Origin: Malaya genurostris
Lineage: Eukaryota; Arthropoda; Insecta; Diptera; Culicidae
DNA: 64,000 nt
Reading direction: 5' to 3'
Assembly: GCF_030247185.1 (NCBI RefSeq)
Contig: NC_080572.1
Span: 178,154,866-178,218,865, forward strand
Part shown: positions 1-21,199 of the stretch, piece by piece
How positions within the stretch are numbered: position 1 is the stretch's first letter
How the letters are laid out: each line of letters opens with the position of its first letter
Position numbers and translations under genes: made by a program
Notes under the pieces: generated by a model
Database searches by the model: none
Told to the model about the DNA's origin: nothing
The model's input: only the letters and a program-made list of their open reading frames with translations

Positions 1-219
1 GAAAGCTACAGTCGGGTCATGGATGAAGTTCGACGATCTAATGGCTGACGAATAACTGTACTCAATATTCTCGATTTCGACATAAACGATTTCGACCAAA
101 ATAGGCAGCAGGCCATTCATCAAATTTTTAAGGCTTATCAGGGCTGTCGGGAGAGAAGTATCCAAAAAAATTATTGGCATAGGAATAACGTCGAATTAAC
201 AGATTTTTTGATACATTAA
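1..219 (+). pseudogene. Coding remnant at the left edge, unrecognised
   Basis: Frame 1 from the first base stays open to a TAA at 217-219 except for one TGA at 46-48. The reading is protein-like: acidic segment with DFDINDFD, then KAYQGCRERS, then NYWHRNNVELTDF. I do not recognise the family. The upstream part is outside the window. It is followed after about 60 bp by an interspersed repeat, so it may be the 3' end of a transposon ORF. One internal stop argues that this copy is dead. Confidence 0.4.
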
Positions 220-240
220 CTCAACTAAATAGTTCTCTTG

Positions 241-1930
241 TCAAAAGTGCTTTTATTTTTAATATTTTACCTTTTTGCCTTTCTCATATAGAAAAGCTAT
301 GCAATTGCTGTGAAAACCAACTTTACAACCGAGTGTCATATACCATTCGACTAAGTTCGTCAAGATCACAAAATGTCTGTGTGTGTGTCAAATAATGTCA
401 CTCAATTTTCTCAGAAATGGCTTATCCGATTTTCACAACCTTATATTCAAATGAAAGGTCCTAAGGTCCCATACAAAGCTCCTGAGTTTTATTTGGATCC
501 GACTTCCGGTTCCGGAATTAGAGGGTGATATGCACCAAAAAAAGGAAAAAAAATAGTCACACACGTTTCTCCAAAATGGCTTAAAACCTATTTTTACTAA
601 CTTAGATTCAAAAGAAAGGTTTTATAGCCTTATACAATCTTCTTGAATTTCATTTGAATCCGACTTCCGGTTCCGGAATTACAAGGAAATATGGGCAAAC
701 GTATTAAAAAATGCGCACTCAATTTTCTCGGAAATTTCTTAACCGATTTTCACAAACTAAGAAGCAAATTAAAAGTCCTCAAATTCTTTAAAAACAAATC
801 CTCGAAAAGTTGTCCATTTTATAAAACTCACTGCTAAATTCATCTAGTTGGCAGATCTTGTTAGTTAGTGAATATAAAAAGCTACTTTGGGACTACTAGT
901 CCTCGGTTTCCGCTTTCGAAAGCACCGATAATAGTGAGAAAAATCTCCAAAAACGGAACTCACTTCGATTTCTCAGCAACGGTTAAGCCGATTTTCACGA
1001 ATCATGATTCAAATTAAAGCTCTCATTGTCTTTAAATATACTGCTCAATTTCATCCTGTTTCGACTTTCGGTTCCGGTATTATAGGCGATGAGTGTCAAA
1101 ACATTCAAATCGCCATTCAAAATGTCGATGCAAAACTGGCACTTGTCGGTACGTGCGGCTTTGCTCCATTCGCAGCGTGCTTTGTGCAGGGTTGTCACAT
1201 TAAAATTTATATTTTTCAGGTGAACAAAATGTAAATTTCTAATTCTTTTATTCAATTTGTACGTACTTGTTAGGGTTATTAAAAAGGCATGATAACGATG
1301 CTTTTCTATGAAATTGACCCAGAGGGCTAAGTGTTCTATATCATTCGACACAGTTCATCAAGCTGAGCAATGTATGTGTCTGTGCGTGTTAGGTTGCCAT
1401 TGAATTTCACACCGTCATTTAGTGCGACAATGCAAAAAAGGGTAAAATTCATCAAGGTTTAGCTTAAAACTGATTCAATTTGTAGGCTATATTAGTTACT
1501 TACTAAACTGACCGACCTCGGCTATACTGATTTCAAGTTCCTGGTTCCAGAAATACCGGAAATAGAGGTCAAAAAGTTTAAAACGAGACTCACTGAGTTT
1601 TCTCAGAGATGATTGGTTCGATTTCCACAAACAGGCTCAAATAAAAGTTCCTATAGTCTCATAGGTTGCTATTTAATTTCTTCCGAATCCGACTTCCGGT
1701 TCCAAAACTAAAGTGTGTTTAATCATTTAGTGCGACGATGCAAAATAAAGACCTAGCCAGAATTCTTATTAACTTGACATAACTGTTTACAAATTGAAAA
1801 GGTTATGTTAGTTTATACCCAAAAAAATTTTTTTATTTTATTCAAGATTTAAAAAAAAAAGTTCTTCACAGAATCTTCTAGTGATATTTTTGAAAATATA
1901 AGTAATATGAGAAAGGCATAATTACACCTC
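241..1930. repeat. Decayed array of a mosquito interspersed repeat with 'CCGACTTCCGGTTCC' modules
   Basis: The segment opens with 'GCCTTTCTCATATAGAAAAG' and 'TGTCATATACCATTCGACT', both recurring elsewhere in the window. It then repeats a module of about 150-170 bp: 'CTCAATTTTCTCAGAAATGG', 'CCGATTTTCACAA', 'AAATGAAAGGTC', then 'CCGACTTCCGGTTCC'. Modules are visible near 395-530, 560-680, 945-1080 and 1600-1700. The same module is seen near 7650-7880, 8820-9110, 38400-38700, 47250-47550 and 63480-63720. No long ORF runs through it. Confidence 0.7.
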
Positions 1931-2341
1931 TAGATGATTGAAAAAGGTTTTTTATACATATCAAATATAGATATACAATTAGTTCAAACTTTAGAAAAAT
2001 TTGTGTTGTCAACAAAGAGGTCGAGATCTCAGAGATAACTGGACCGATTTTGATCAAACTACACGCAGAGAAATTGAACTTTTTTTAAATAACAAATCAG
2101 TTAGTAGAGTGTCAAATCTGATTATAATGTTAATTTCAAGCTAGAATATGATTGTTTCAAAATATTTTCTGCCGTCAACATCAACAATGGTCTCTGTTTA
2201 ATGTGAATAAAAATTTTGGTCTTGCTAAAAAAAAATATAATTGTTCTAGCTGATTTCATTGCTGAAATAAATCCACTATTTGATAATGATACCACAAAAC
2301 TTATTGTTCGAATAAACCGTATTAGTTTTATTTCTTAAAAA

Positions 2342-3508
2342 AGGCGGGTGGGTAATGTCAGAGACATAACTGGATGTCGTGAATACGAAAACAACTGACA
2401 TGTTCCTTAACACTTCCGAATATCAATTAGTTGATCAATTGTATGAATTATGCAAGCATTTCCCTTTTTCACATTTTTCGTAAAAATAAAGAAGGCTTCA
2501 CTTGATCTCGATTACTGTTAATTTCACACAGCGAAAAGTGCACAAATCTAATCAAACTGTTCTAGATTTACACTAAACTGAGGATATTTACCTTCGATTT
2601 GCGAAGAAGAAATCCTAATAGTTCTTTAGAAAACTTTTAGAGCCATTAGAACGGCTGATTTTGTGTGATACTCCCCACCGTTGTCCTCTTTTCGTTATTT
2701 TTTCACCAATGCAAACGACTGGCAGCTGTGACGTAATCGCTCTTGTCGGAAGCGGAAGCTTTGCGAACGACACACAATGCATCTGCTCACAGTGGCGATA
2801 GAATCCAAACTGATCCAATTTTTGTTAAGAGGTTTCTTTTTACTGATTTCGTTTGTAGCTTTTTCACCGAATTTTAATGTCAATTATTTCATTTCGGATT
2901 TGCATAATTTATTGAAAGAAACTATCAGGATGCTATACGGCATTCATTCCTGCCTTTCAGAAGGACCAAATTGTGGAACTCACTACGATATTAAACACTG
3001 TTCGGAACATTTTTCTAGAACGATTTGTTGTACAGCAGCAAATATTTTGTTCTCTTCCTCACAACGCGTTCTGATTGGCTGGTGTTGACATGGGTCAAAT
3101 GAGACAGGTTTTTTCGATAGTGTACTATTGAAATACTTCAATGCTGTTGCTATACACGTTTAAGTTGAAAAATTTCGATTCTATTTCTAGTTAAATTATA
3201 TAAATCCTTTCACAGATCACTGAGCTATGAGCTTTAAAAATACGAGAAAGGCAAACGCGCCTTATGAATTATCTTCTTTGACACTCGTTTATACCAAACA
3301 TTTCAGAAAAGTTTAATTTTGAATTATTAGAGATTATGTCACGCAACTGAAAATTTTATCATAAAATTGTGATCATATTTCCGATGGCATGTAGCAAAAA
3401 TTGCGTTGATTCGTTAGATACAACAAGAGATATTCACGATCAAAAACTTAGGGTAGATGGTAAATTTTGAAAAGGCACCCCATAGTAAAGTAAGTCGTAT
3501 TCACGACA
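2342..3508. repeat. Interspersed repeat, copy 1 of a two-copy family (other copy at 16999-18628)
   Basis: It begins with 'GGTGGGTAATGTCAGAGACA' and 'GTCGTGAATACGA' and ends with 'CATAGTAAAGTAAGTCGTA' and 'TTCACGAC', so short inverted ends are present. The body contains 'CAGCTGTGACGTAATCGC' and 'CGTTCTGATTGGCTGG', i.e. CRE-like and inverted CCAAT motifs. The same order of blocks recurs at 16999-18628, where an extra 440 bp lies after the left end. Isolated copies of the left end occur in reverse at about 37487-37550 and 63080-63150. Small ORFs here are not conserved as proteins between the copies. Confidence 0.65.
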
Positions 3509-4380
3509 AAAACAAAACTGTTTTTTCAACCATGAATGAACAGAAAAGCTTTCGACGCGTTTCTAAAGTGGAAGTTTATCTGCTTATATCTTTTTCTGGG
3601 AGCTTTTTAACAATCCAAACGTAAGTATTGATAATCAATAATATAAGAAACTACATTCTTCACAACAAATATTTGATGCAGGTTATCTCTGTCTTGACCT
3701 GACTGAAAGAATGTACCAAAAACATGCCTTCAACTTACTTCGAAAGTAATCATTTTACTGTTAAAAACAAAACAAAATGAATGATTTTTACAAATCAGAT
3801 TTATCAGATCACATTATAAGGGAAAAACACCCAACACGGGGCTCAAAGAGTCCTCGAGGCAAAACTTTGGGGGATATGCGAAAAAATAACCCAATGCATG
3901 GACAAATTCAATAGATCGAAGTAAGTTTATTTTTTGAACAATACCGTATATGCATAATTAAATATTGAAAATTTTTGTATATTTATTTTTATTTTCATAT
4001 TTCCAGGTGGCCGCATCCGGAAACGCCGCTTTTTATTATGCTACATGTTTTAAGGTAGAGGCTTTAAGCACTACTGGCAACAAATTTGTAAGCCTCCTTT
4101 AAGTGTTAATAAAATGAATTTTTGATCCTGAATGGTGTGTTTATAATGTTTAGAAATTACAAACAAAATTATTTAACTAGATTTTTAATTACTGATGATT
4201 CGGTAATTTGTTTTTTTCATTTTTTCGTTTTATTTTATTGCCGAATATTCAGCGAACGTTTCACTGAGCAAACAGTAAATCTTATGCTGGCGATTTCGGC
4301 AATATTTGACGTTTGTCAAATTTGAGGGTGCCGAGACGCTCAGTTATTTTATTTTTGCCGAGATGATTGCTGATTACTCG
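3509..4380. other. No gene recognised
   Basis: AT-rich DNA without a long ORF. From about 4230 to 4400 the motif TGCCGAGA or CTCGGCA recurs several times, which suggests a decayed miniature transposon, but I could not define its ends. Confidence 0.3.
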
Positions 4381-4384
4381 GCAG

Positions 4385-4770
4385 TGCGAATCTCGGCATT
4401 TTTTTGTGTGTTTATTGTTAAAATTCGTCCATTTTCAACGGAGATATTTTGTAAGCTACTTTTCTTCCTATTCCAGTGCACAGTGGTCACAATTGCTCCA
4501 AAACGCGTTTTCTGTTTGCGCTTCAAAAGTTGATTTTGGAGCCTAAATGCCTTCCGAAGAATTTTCGATTGGAATTGTCCCCTTCTCTTTATATAATTAA
4601 AGTTATCATTAATGCACCTAGAAGTAAAACTAAAGTTATAATTTGCCTACATTGTGTGATAGAGAATTCATTCCTTCGGAGGAATTGTAGGCTATATTAT
4701 AACAAGAAATACGCCGAACACTTGAACTCTTTAAAAAAGATTGGGGTCGAGATATGAAGCATGGTTTATC
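4385..4770. repeat. Interspersed repeat fragment, related to 53340-53660
   Basis: The segment shares ordered blocks with 53340-53660: 'ATTCGTCCATTTT' with 'ACGGAGAT', a pyrimidine-rich stretch, 'GCACAGTG', 'AAATGCGTTTT'-like sequence, 'CACCTAGAAGTAA', 'CATTTCTTCGGA' or its variants, and a GAGATAT end. The first blocks also match 7940-8280 and 47900-47990, so it belongs to the same superfamily as the 1.9-kb repeats. The small plus-strand ORFs in it have no recognisable product. Confidence 0.55.
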
Positions 4771-5289
4771 CGAGGTTAAAAAATGTACACTTTAACTTTT
4801 TTGTAACATTGGATTCTACTATATTAATTTAACGTTACTACACATTCACAAAACTCACTAAACTTTCACGGAAGTATAATTAACATTAGAATACAGACAC
4901 GTATTTCGGAATGCTTTGTATATTCCTCTTCAGTGTATCGGTTTTATAAGATTAACTTATAGCTTTTGTAGATCACTCTTATGGCACATGATACCAAACC
5001 ACAATTTCGACATCGGAAATTGCTTGTACCTTACAAATACATTGTAATAATGAAAAATGCACCGTGACAATAGAATATATGGAATACAAGAGGCTACGAG
5101 ATGATGGCCTTGAAACCCATTTGTGTTTGTTCATTGTTTCTATATCCCAAGTATCTTTATGTTACATATCGTTTCCTTACTTAATACATGGATCAATAAG
5201 AGATCTAAAGCAGAGATGGCGCTCGTAGTAAACCAGTAACCACGTCTTTCTAGAGTACTAACCTTTGCTTGAAACGGGTCAAAATTTTA

Positions 5290-6060
5290 AGTCGATCCGA
5301 CCAGAAACAGCTGAGTTATCGAGGTTGGAGTAAAGGAGTCGTTTTGTAGTTTGTTTAAAAAATGGAAAAAAACCGTGTTTCGTGTTTTGATAAAACATTG
5401 TTTTTTTAATGGGTAAAAACACCGTGCAAGCGAAACAATGGATTGAAAATTGTTATCCGGACTCTTGTCCATCAAAAGCAACGATTTGTCGGTGGTTCGC
5501 CGAGTTTAAACGTGGTCGTACCGACACAAATGACGCGGAACGTTCGGGTAGACCTGTGGAAGCCGTTACACCGGAAAATGTGAGCGAAGTGAAAAAAATT
5601 ATAATGAAAGATCGTAAAGTGAAGCTCCGTGAGATTGCTGAGATGACACATATATCATATGGAAGTGTATTTACTATCATTCATGAAAAATTGAGCATGA
5701 AATAGGTTTTTTCTAATCTGGTGCCGCGATTGCTGCAATGCACCCTGCCACAAGTCGATGAAAACAATGGCGAAATTGAACGAATTGGGCTTTGATCTGC
5801 TTCCCCACACCCCATACTCGCCAGATTTAGCCCCCAGTGACTACTGGCTCTTTGCTGATCTTAAAAAAATGCTCCAGGGAAAAAGATTTGGCTCAAATGA
5901 GGAGGAGGTCATCGCTGAAACTGAAGCTTATTTTGAAGCGAAAGATAATTTTTTTTATAAACATTGTATTAAAAATTAGAAAAACGTTGGAACCATTGTA
6001 TCACCCTAAAAGGTGATTATGTTGATGAATAAAAAAATTTTTTGATCGCCGATATCAGTT
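5290..6060 (+). mobile_element. Internally deleted mariner element
   Basis: Extent is set around the transposase remnant. The 3' side ends near 'GATCGCCGATATCAGTTGG' at about 6045-6062. I could not pair convincing terminal inverted repeats, so the ends are approximate. Confidence 0.6.
5362..5979 (+). pseudogene. Mariner transposase, internally deleted
   Basis: The start at 5362 gives MEKN; a frame change around the T-run near 5400 leads into the main frame from 5409. Visible are the helix-turn-helix part (TVQAKQWIENCYPD, WFAEFKRGRTDT, ERSGRP, REIAEMTHISYGSV). After a stop at 5703-5705 the frame reaches VPRLL and then jumps at about 5736/5737 to NAPCHKSMK and TPYSPDLAPSDYW. The jump removes the block that normally carries the first catalytic Asp and the Asp just before NAPCH; only the third Asp (in APSDY) remains. 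The C-terminal part ends with EKRWNHCI. A mariner transposase is normally about 345 residues; this copy cannot make an active enzyme. Confidence 0.88.
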
Positions 6061-6832
6061 GGTGCGCTTTGAATAAAATTTCAAATAAAGTTGAAAAAAT
6101 AGTGACTGCACATACACATAGTTTAGTTCGTGATTATTGGTAACTTCTACAAGCTACGTATATTCTAATGTCAATTGGCAACAGTAACAAGAAAACCCTT
6201 ATACAATTTGTTTCCTTACTGAGGACTTTTGAAACGGGTTCTACGTAGATTATGGTCTACTTACATATATGTACAAAGCTAAGTGATAAGTTTAAAAACT
6301 AAATATGAATTCTAGAATAAGATTGATTTGTTCTAGAACTATCAGTTTTTTAATTCAATTGATAATAGCAAATGCTATAGTTTCCTTTTACCCAGCTCGA
6401 GTTTAACTTCATTGTTCATAACCGATACGTTTTGTTTAAATATATTGTGTATAAAGAATGTGCTTAATCGATTGTCACATTTAAAATATTAAATTAAAAG
6501 GAATAAATTTAAGGTTTTATACAATTTCTATATCCGATTCGTCTTGCAGTTCCAAAATTACGAGGTAATGAGTGATTGAAATTAAAAACTGTCATTTAAA
6601 ATGACAGTCATTAAAATAATTTCGTGGAAACTGTTACGTGGATTAAGAACGTTTTTTATTATGAACAATAAAAAAAAACGTTTCACATTTTCAAACTTCC
6701 GGGCCCACTTTTTTAGTCCGGGTCCGAGAGGATTCCTCCTTTTCATCCTGTCATCTCGGCGGTCCTGAGTCTATTGATGAACAGTTCAGTTTTTGGAGAT
6801 ACCTTATGATAAAAAAAACCGGAATTTTATTA
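6061..6832. other. Intergenic, AT-rich, no gene recognised
   Basis: No ORF of note. A small inverted motif (AAAACTGTCATTTAAA followed by ATGACAG) lies near 6585-6610. The rest is unassigned. Confidence 0.3.
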
Positions 6833-8605
6833 AAAAACGTGCTTAATCCACCTAGCAGTGAGATGATACCTTTTTTTATCAATTCGCATGTTTTTTGCAT
6901 GAAGATTTTTCGGTGTTCCAGTTTTCATGACATTATTCTAATGTCAGTCGTTTTAAGTGGCAATTTGAGATTTTGAATACTCATTATTCTGTAATATCGA
7001 AACTTCCAATCGGATCGAATTTGAATCTAAAAGTGTAACAATCGATTAAACATTCCATGATAAGTCGAAGTAATTTTCACTTTAGAGTTTAGTGTAATTT
7101 AAGGTACTTCCAGAGCCGGTATTCAGAATCCAACATAACCCAAACCGATTCGTATGGCCATATGACGAATAAATTGCAATATTTTTGAGTCCAACTTTGA
7201 AGCTTTTCGGGATTGTCATCTTCTATATCGCTTTGAATTTTAAAAATTCATCATCCTACAATTCGAGAATCGGAAGTCAGAATTGGATAAAATTGTATTT
7301 ATTTTAATTTGAACTTTTGTTTCTGAAATTCGATTAGGCATTTTTTGAGAAAACAACTGAGCTTTGAGAAACGGAATTCTAAAATCGGTATGGCCGAAGT
7401 CAGATAAATTCACCTGAGTAGCTGTATAGTTTACATTTGTTTCAAACTGTTTGAAAATCAATGTAGACATCTTTGAGGAATCGTAGTGCGAATTAAATTT
7501 TTGGGTGCCTTCCGAAATGGAAACTGAACACAATCAAAAATGAAAGTGAAAGTTTATTTGGTTATCGACTATCCAAATCTGCTAACTCGATAAACCTGTT
7601 TAATTTATGTGAAATAGACATTTTTATACTAATCATCCTGTATCTCCAAAACCGGAAGTTGGATTTGACTGAAAAACAAAGATGTCTTATATAATCTAAA
7701 GACTTTTCATTTGAATCTTAGATGGTTCTTAAATTTCATTAAAATCTTAGATCGGTTCAGATTGAGTTACACAGGAATCGGAACCAAAAATAATTCAGGA
7801 ACCTTGTTTGGGAGTATACGACTTTTCATATGAATCTGAGTTTGTAGAAAACGGTTGAGTCATCTCCGAAAAAAATTGAGTGAAATTATTTGTCACACAC
7901 CCATTTGCTGATCTCGACGAACTGATTCGAATGGTATATGGCTGTTATGTTTTTCCATTATTTATTGCTGTAAATAGTTTAAATCAATATGTTGCCAAAA
8001 ACGAACCGTGCTAAAATCGGTCCGAGGCAAAATATCATGCTGTACACAGTCTTTTGGGTACTTAGAAACAAATGTATGTAACAGTATGAAAAATCGTGTT
8101 TTATGTTGCTCCGAAGCATTTCTTTGCCAGACAGCGCTCAAAACTTCTACTGCTGAAATAGATGAAAAAGTCGCTTACACAAAAATTTCGATATCTCCGT
8201 TAAAAATGGATGGATTTTAACAATCTATGGCTTGTGGGATAGCTATTACCGTGCGGAATCTAAGTCTGAAAATATATTCTGTTTTCAAGGTCGGTTGTGA
8301 CAGATACCTTAAAAAAGATTTTGACATAAAACTTCGTATAACTCAAAAAGTAAACATCCGATCTCAAAACCAGTCAATAGCGTTCTGAGTGACGGGGAGA
8401 CCTTTCATTTGCGACTAGTTTGATCAAAATCGGTCCAGCCATCTCTGAGATCTCGACCTCTTAGTTGACACACACATACACACACGGACATTTGCTCAGT
8501 TCGTCGAGCTGAATCGATTGGTATATGACATTCGGCCCTCCGGGCCTCGGAAAATTTTTCTAAATTTTGAGCGAATTCTATACCTATTTTTTATATGTAT
8601 AAAAA
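6833..8605 (+). mobile_element. 1.9-kb non-autonomous repeat, copy A
   Basis: It starts at 'AACGTGCTTAATCCACCTAG' and ends near 'CTATACCTATTTTTTATATG'. Two more copies exist, 37556-39472 in reverse and 46433-48355 forward, and all three are colinear. Landmarks in order: 'CATGACATTATTCTAATGTC', 'ATGGCCATATGACGA', 'AACCGGAAGTTGGAT', 'GGACTGATTCGAATGG'-like sequence, 'TCTCCGTTAAAAATGGA', a short CA-rich tract and 'CATTCGGCCCTCCGGGCCTC'. Copy A lacks about 60 bp near 7992 that B and C keep. No protein is encoded in any copy. Confidence 0.75.
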
Positions 8606-9143
8606 CCTGTTTAAATCCACCTAGTGGTGTAATGATGCCTTTCTCATATCAATCAAACTATCATATATAATACTGTGGTATTCCTCAAAATAATTTTCTT
8701 CGATTCTTAAAAGAATAACCGAAGACCGTCTACTGATAAAAACTATCATTTGGATAACATTTGAGGTCGATTTAGAAAAAATTTAAGGTTTTTCCCCATT
8801 TTCAGTGATGGTATACAACTTTTTACACTCTTTACCCTATATTTCCGGATCCGGAAGTTGGATCCACATGGAATTCAGGAGCTACGTATGGGACTACAGA
8901 ACCTTTCATTTGAACCTAAGTTTGTGAAAATCGGTCGCGCCATCTATGAGAAAAGTTAGAAAAAATATTTTTTATTTTGTTGCACATTTTACCCCATAAC
9001 TCCCGAACCGGAAGTCGGATCCAAATAATATTCAGGAATTTTGTATGGGACCACAAGACCTTTCATTTGAATTTAAGTTTGTTAAAATTCGGTGCAGCCA
9101 TCTCCGAGAAAAGTTAGTGCAAAAAAACGTTACATACACACAT

Positions 9144-9182
<39 letters not shown>

Positions 9183-9297
9183 TTTTGCGTACTCGACGAA
9201 CTGAGTCGAATGGTATATGAAACTCGGCCCTCCGGGCCTCAGTTCAAAAGTCGGTTTTCACAGTGATTGCATAACCTTTCTATATGAGAAAGGCAAA
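8606..9297 (+). mobile_element. Short repeat of the same superfamily with (CA)n
   Basis: It opens with 'ATCCACCTAGTGGTGTAATG' and 'ATGCCTTTCTCATAT' and closes with 'CTATATGAGAAAGGCAAAA', so its ends carry a small inverted repeat (CCTTTCTCATAT and ATATGAGAAAGG). Inside are two CCGGAAGT modules, a (CA)n run at about 9131-9178 and the 'CTCGGCCCTCCGGGCCTCAG' block. The 73-residue ORF here is a translation of the repeat. Confidence 0.65.
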
Positions 9298-9299
9298 AA

Positions 9300-10170
9300 A
9301 GGTAAAACGCAACATTTCAATTTTTAATAAATTTCTTTATTATCGCCTTCAAAGTACTCTCCTCCTGCGGCAATACATGCATGTCAACGCTTGATCTAAT
9401 TTTACATACAAGTTTTATAGGCCGCCGAAGGTATGGCCTTTAGTTCACGCAGCGAAGTCTTTTTTATGGTCTCTATGGTCTCAAAACGCGTTCCCCGCAA
9501 TGGCAATTTGAGTCTGGGGAGAGGAAAAAGTCACACGGGGCCATATCTGGAGAGTACGGTGTTTGGTTGATGATATTGGTTGAGTTTTTGACCAAAAACT
9601 GCGACACAACCAACATCAACACTACGCTGTTTTTTAATGAAATTCAGATTTTTTGGCCCCAGCCGAGAAGCGACGCGTGTTAAACCCAAAACATCAGTTA
9701 AAATGTGTTCGGCTGATCCATAAGAGATTCCCAACAACACAGCAATCTCTCTAATCGGTACAGAATGATTTTGTAACACGATTTGCTTCGCCGATTCAAT
9801 GTTTTCTTGAGTAACAGATGTTGTTGGGCGGCCAGGGATCTCATCATGATCCAAGCTTATACGACCACCTTTGAAGCGTTTATACCACTCGTATGCCTGT
9901 GTTTTTCCTAGACACGATTCACCAAAGGCCTTTTCTAACATTTCCAACGTTTTTTAAATCCATTTGCAACACAAAATTTGATGCACGCACATTGTTCTAA
10001 ATTTTCATCCATTATAAAAATCGCCACACGAAAAATTTTCAACTTCTTTGTATAGACGGCAATCAAAAACTAATCGTACGATATGCGTCAAAATTTGACA
10101 GAATATGTATAAAAGTGTTGCCAACGTTGAGAGAACAAAAGTTTACCGATTGGACAAGCGCGGGAATTTT
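9300..10170 (-). mobile_element. Second internally deleted mariner element
   Basis: The limits are taken from the change to flanking repeat at about 9298 and from the AT-rich leader upstream of the ATG. Terminal inverted repeats are not clear by eye. Confidence 0.5.
9400..10015 (-). pseudogene. Second mariner transposase, internally deleted and frameshifted
   Basis: Read on the minus strand from ATG at 10013-10015: MDENLEQCACIKFCVANGFK, then a frame change at the A-run near 9955, then EKAFGESCLGKTQAYEW, YKRFKGGR, IPGRPTTSV, PIREIAVLLGISYGSAE and RVASRLGPK. After RSVDV the frame shifts again and the C-terminal block appears: TPYSPDMAPCDFFLFPRL and SLRELKAIP. The part with the first two catalytic Asp residues is missing; only the Asp of APCDF is left. 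The N-terminal and C-terminal motifs differ from those of the mariner at 5362, so this is a different lineage. Confidence 0.85.
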
Positions 10171-10755
10171 AAAATGAAAATTCCGGTTCTTTTTTTAGCA
10201 TAAGATATAATCGTTTAAGTGCCGTAACCGACAAGCCGCTCAATTCTCACGGATTTCAACAATCTTAGGCTTATTCAAGCTGCCTATGAAGACATTGATC
10301 AAGTTCGAAAGAGTTATGGAGAACATTTCTGATTCGGAATCTTAAAAGTGACGTAACCCACGGAAATTCGTGAACTGCTCATGGGGAACACATCGGTGTT
10401 CGAAGATACCTTTACCTTTTCTATTCGCATTTTTTTTTCTCAGAAGGGAATCAATTATCAGACTTGAATGGTTTGCTGTTTATACGTTCGGCTCCGAAAA
10501 TGTTATCGAATAAACAACATTAAAACACACTATTTTGAATTACTCGAATAATGTTGTAATTATTCTGTTTGAATGACAACAGAATGAAATTATCACAACA
10601 CTAGGCGGATTCAATAGCAGTTTTTTTTCTTCAACTAATGCTTGAGTTTTACCATTCCAACCACCATACTGTTTCCTGCAAAATCATTTCGTATTCCGTG
10701 GCAATCACAGCTTAATATCTATACAGCACGACAGGTGCTAGCTCTAGGATCGTAG
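10171..10755. other. Upstream region of the gustatory receptor, no gene recognised
   Basis: No coding region seen. The segment 10400-10620 is AT-rich with short ATTCT-type inverted motifs. It may include receptor enhancers, but nothing specific can be read. Confidence 0.3.
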
Positions 10756-10836
10756 CAGCGGTTCCCAAACTCTCCCTGCCATACAAATGTGTTGTCGTGC
10801 GATAGTGAGCTGTAGGGACCAGTTTAGGAATCACTG
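10756..10836. mobile_element. Possible hAT-like miniature element
   Basis: The 81-bp segment has imperfect inverted ends: CAGCGGTTCCCAAACT at the left and AGTTTAGGAATCACTG at the right, matching at 13 of 16 positions. CAG-type ends with TTCCCAAACT are common in hAT elements. The adjacent 8 bp do not match as a target duplication, so this call is weak. Confidence 0.35.
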
Positions 10837-10926
10837 TTTTAGAGCAACCAAATCGTTTACCGTCACCTTGTTTAGGAAGATAATTGGTGTCAAATTAGAA
10901 CAAAAAGCAATGTTGAGAAACACTAA

Positions 10927-10962
10927 TATAAAAATTTCATTTTGAAACTCATGCATTCAATC
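10927..10962 (+). promoter_or_regulatory. Candidate core promoter of the sugar receptor gene
   Basis: TATAAAA at 10927-10933 is followed by TTCAATC, an initiator-like motif whose A is at 10959, i.e. 32 bp downstream. The ATG chosen for the receptor follows 19 bp later, so the 5' leader would be very short. The spacing fits insect core promoters; usage is inferred. Confidence 0.35.
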
Positions 10963-10977
10963 ACGTTTCGGTAGGCA

Positions 10978-21137
<10,160 letters not shown>

Positions 21138-21149
21138 ACAGACAAAAGG

Positions 21150-21155
21150 TTTATT
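21150..21155 (-). promoter_or_regulatory. Polyadenylation signal of the minus-strand DM9 gene
   Basis: AATAAA on the minus strand lies 45 bp beyond the DM9 stop codon and only 12 bp from the receptor's stop codon, so the two mature 3' ends should overlap. Confidence 0.6.
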
Positions 21156-21199
21156 GAATTCAGCATTTTACATAGAAGTAACTGTGAAAAAATCCAAGT

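Noticed and set aside
1004..1351. ORFs of 76 and 118 residues near 1 kb
   Set aside because: They lie across decayed repeat modules and are not kept in the other modules.
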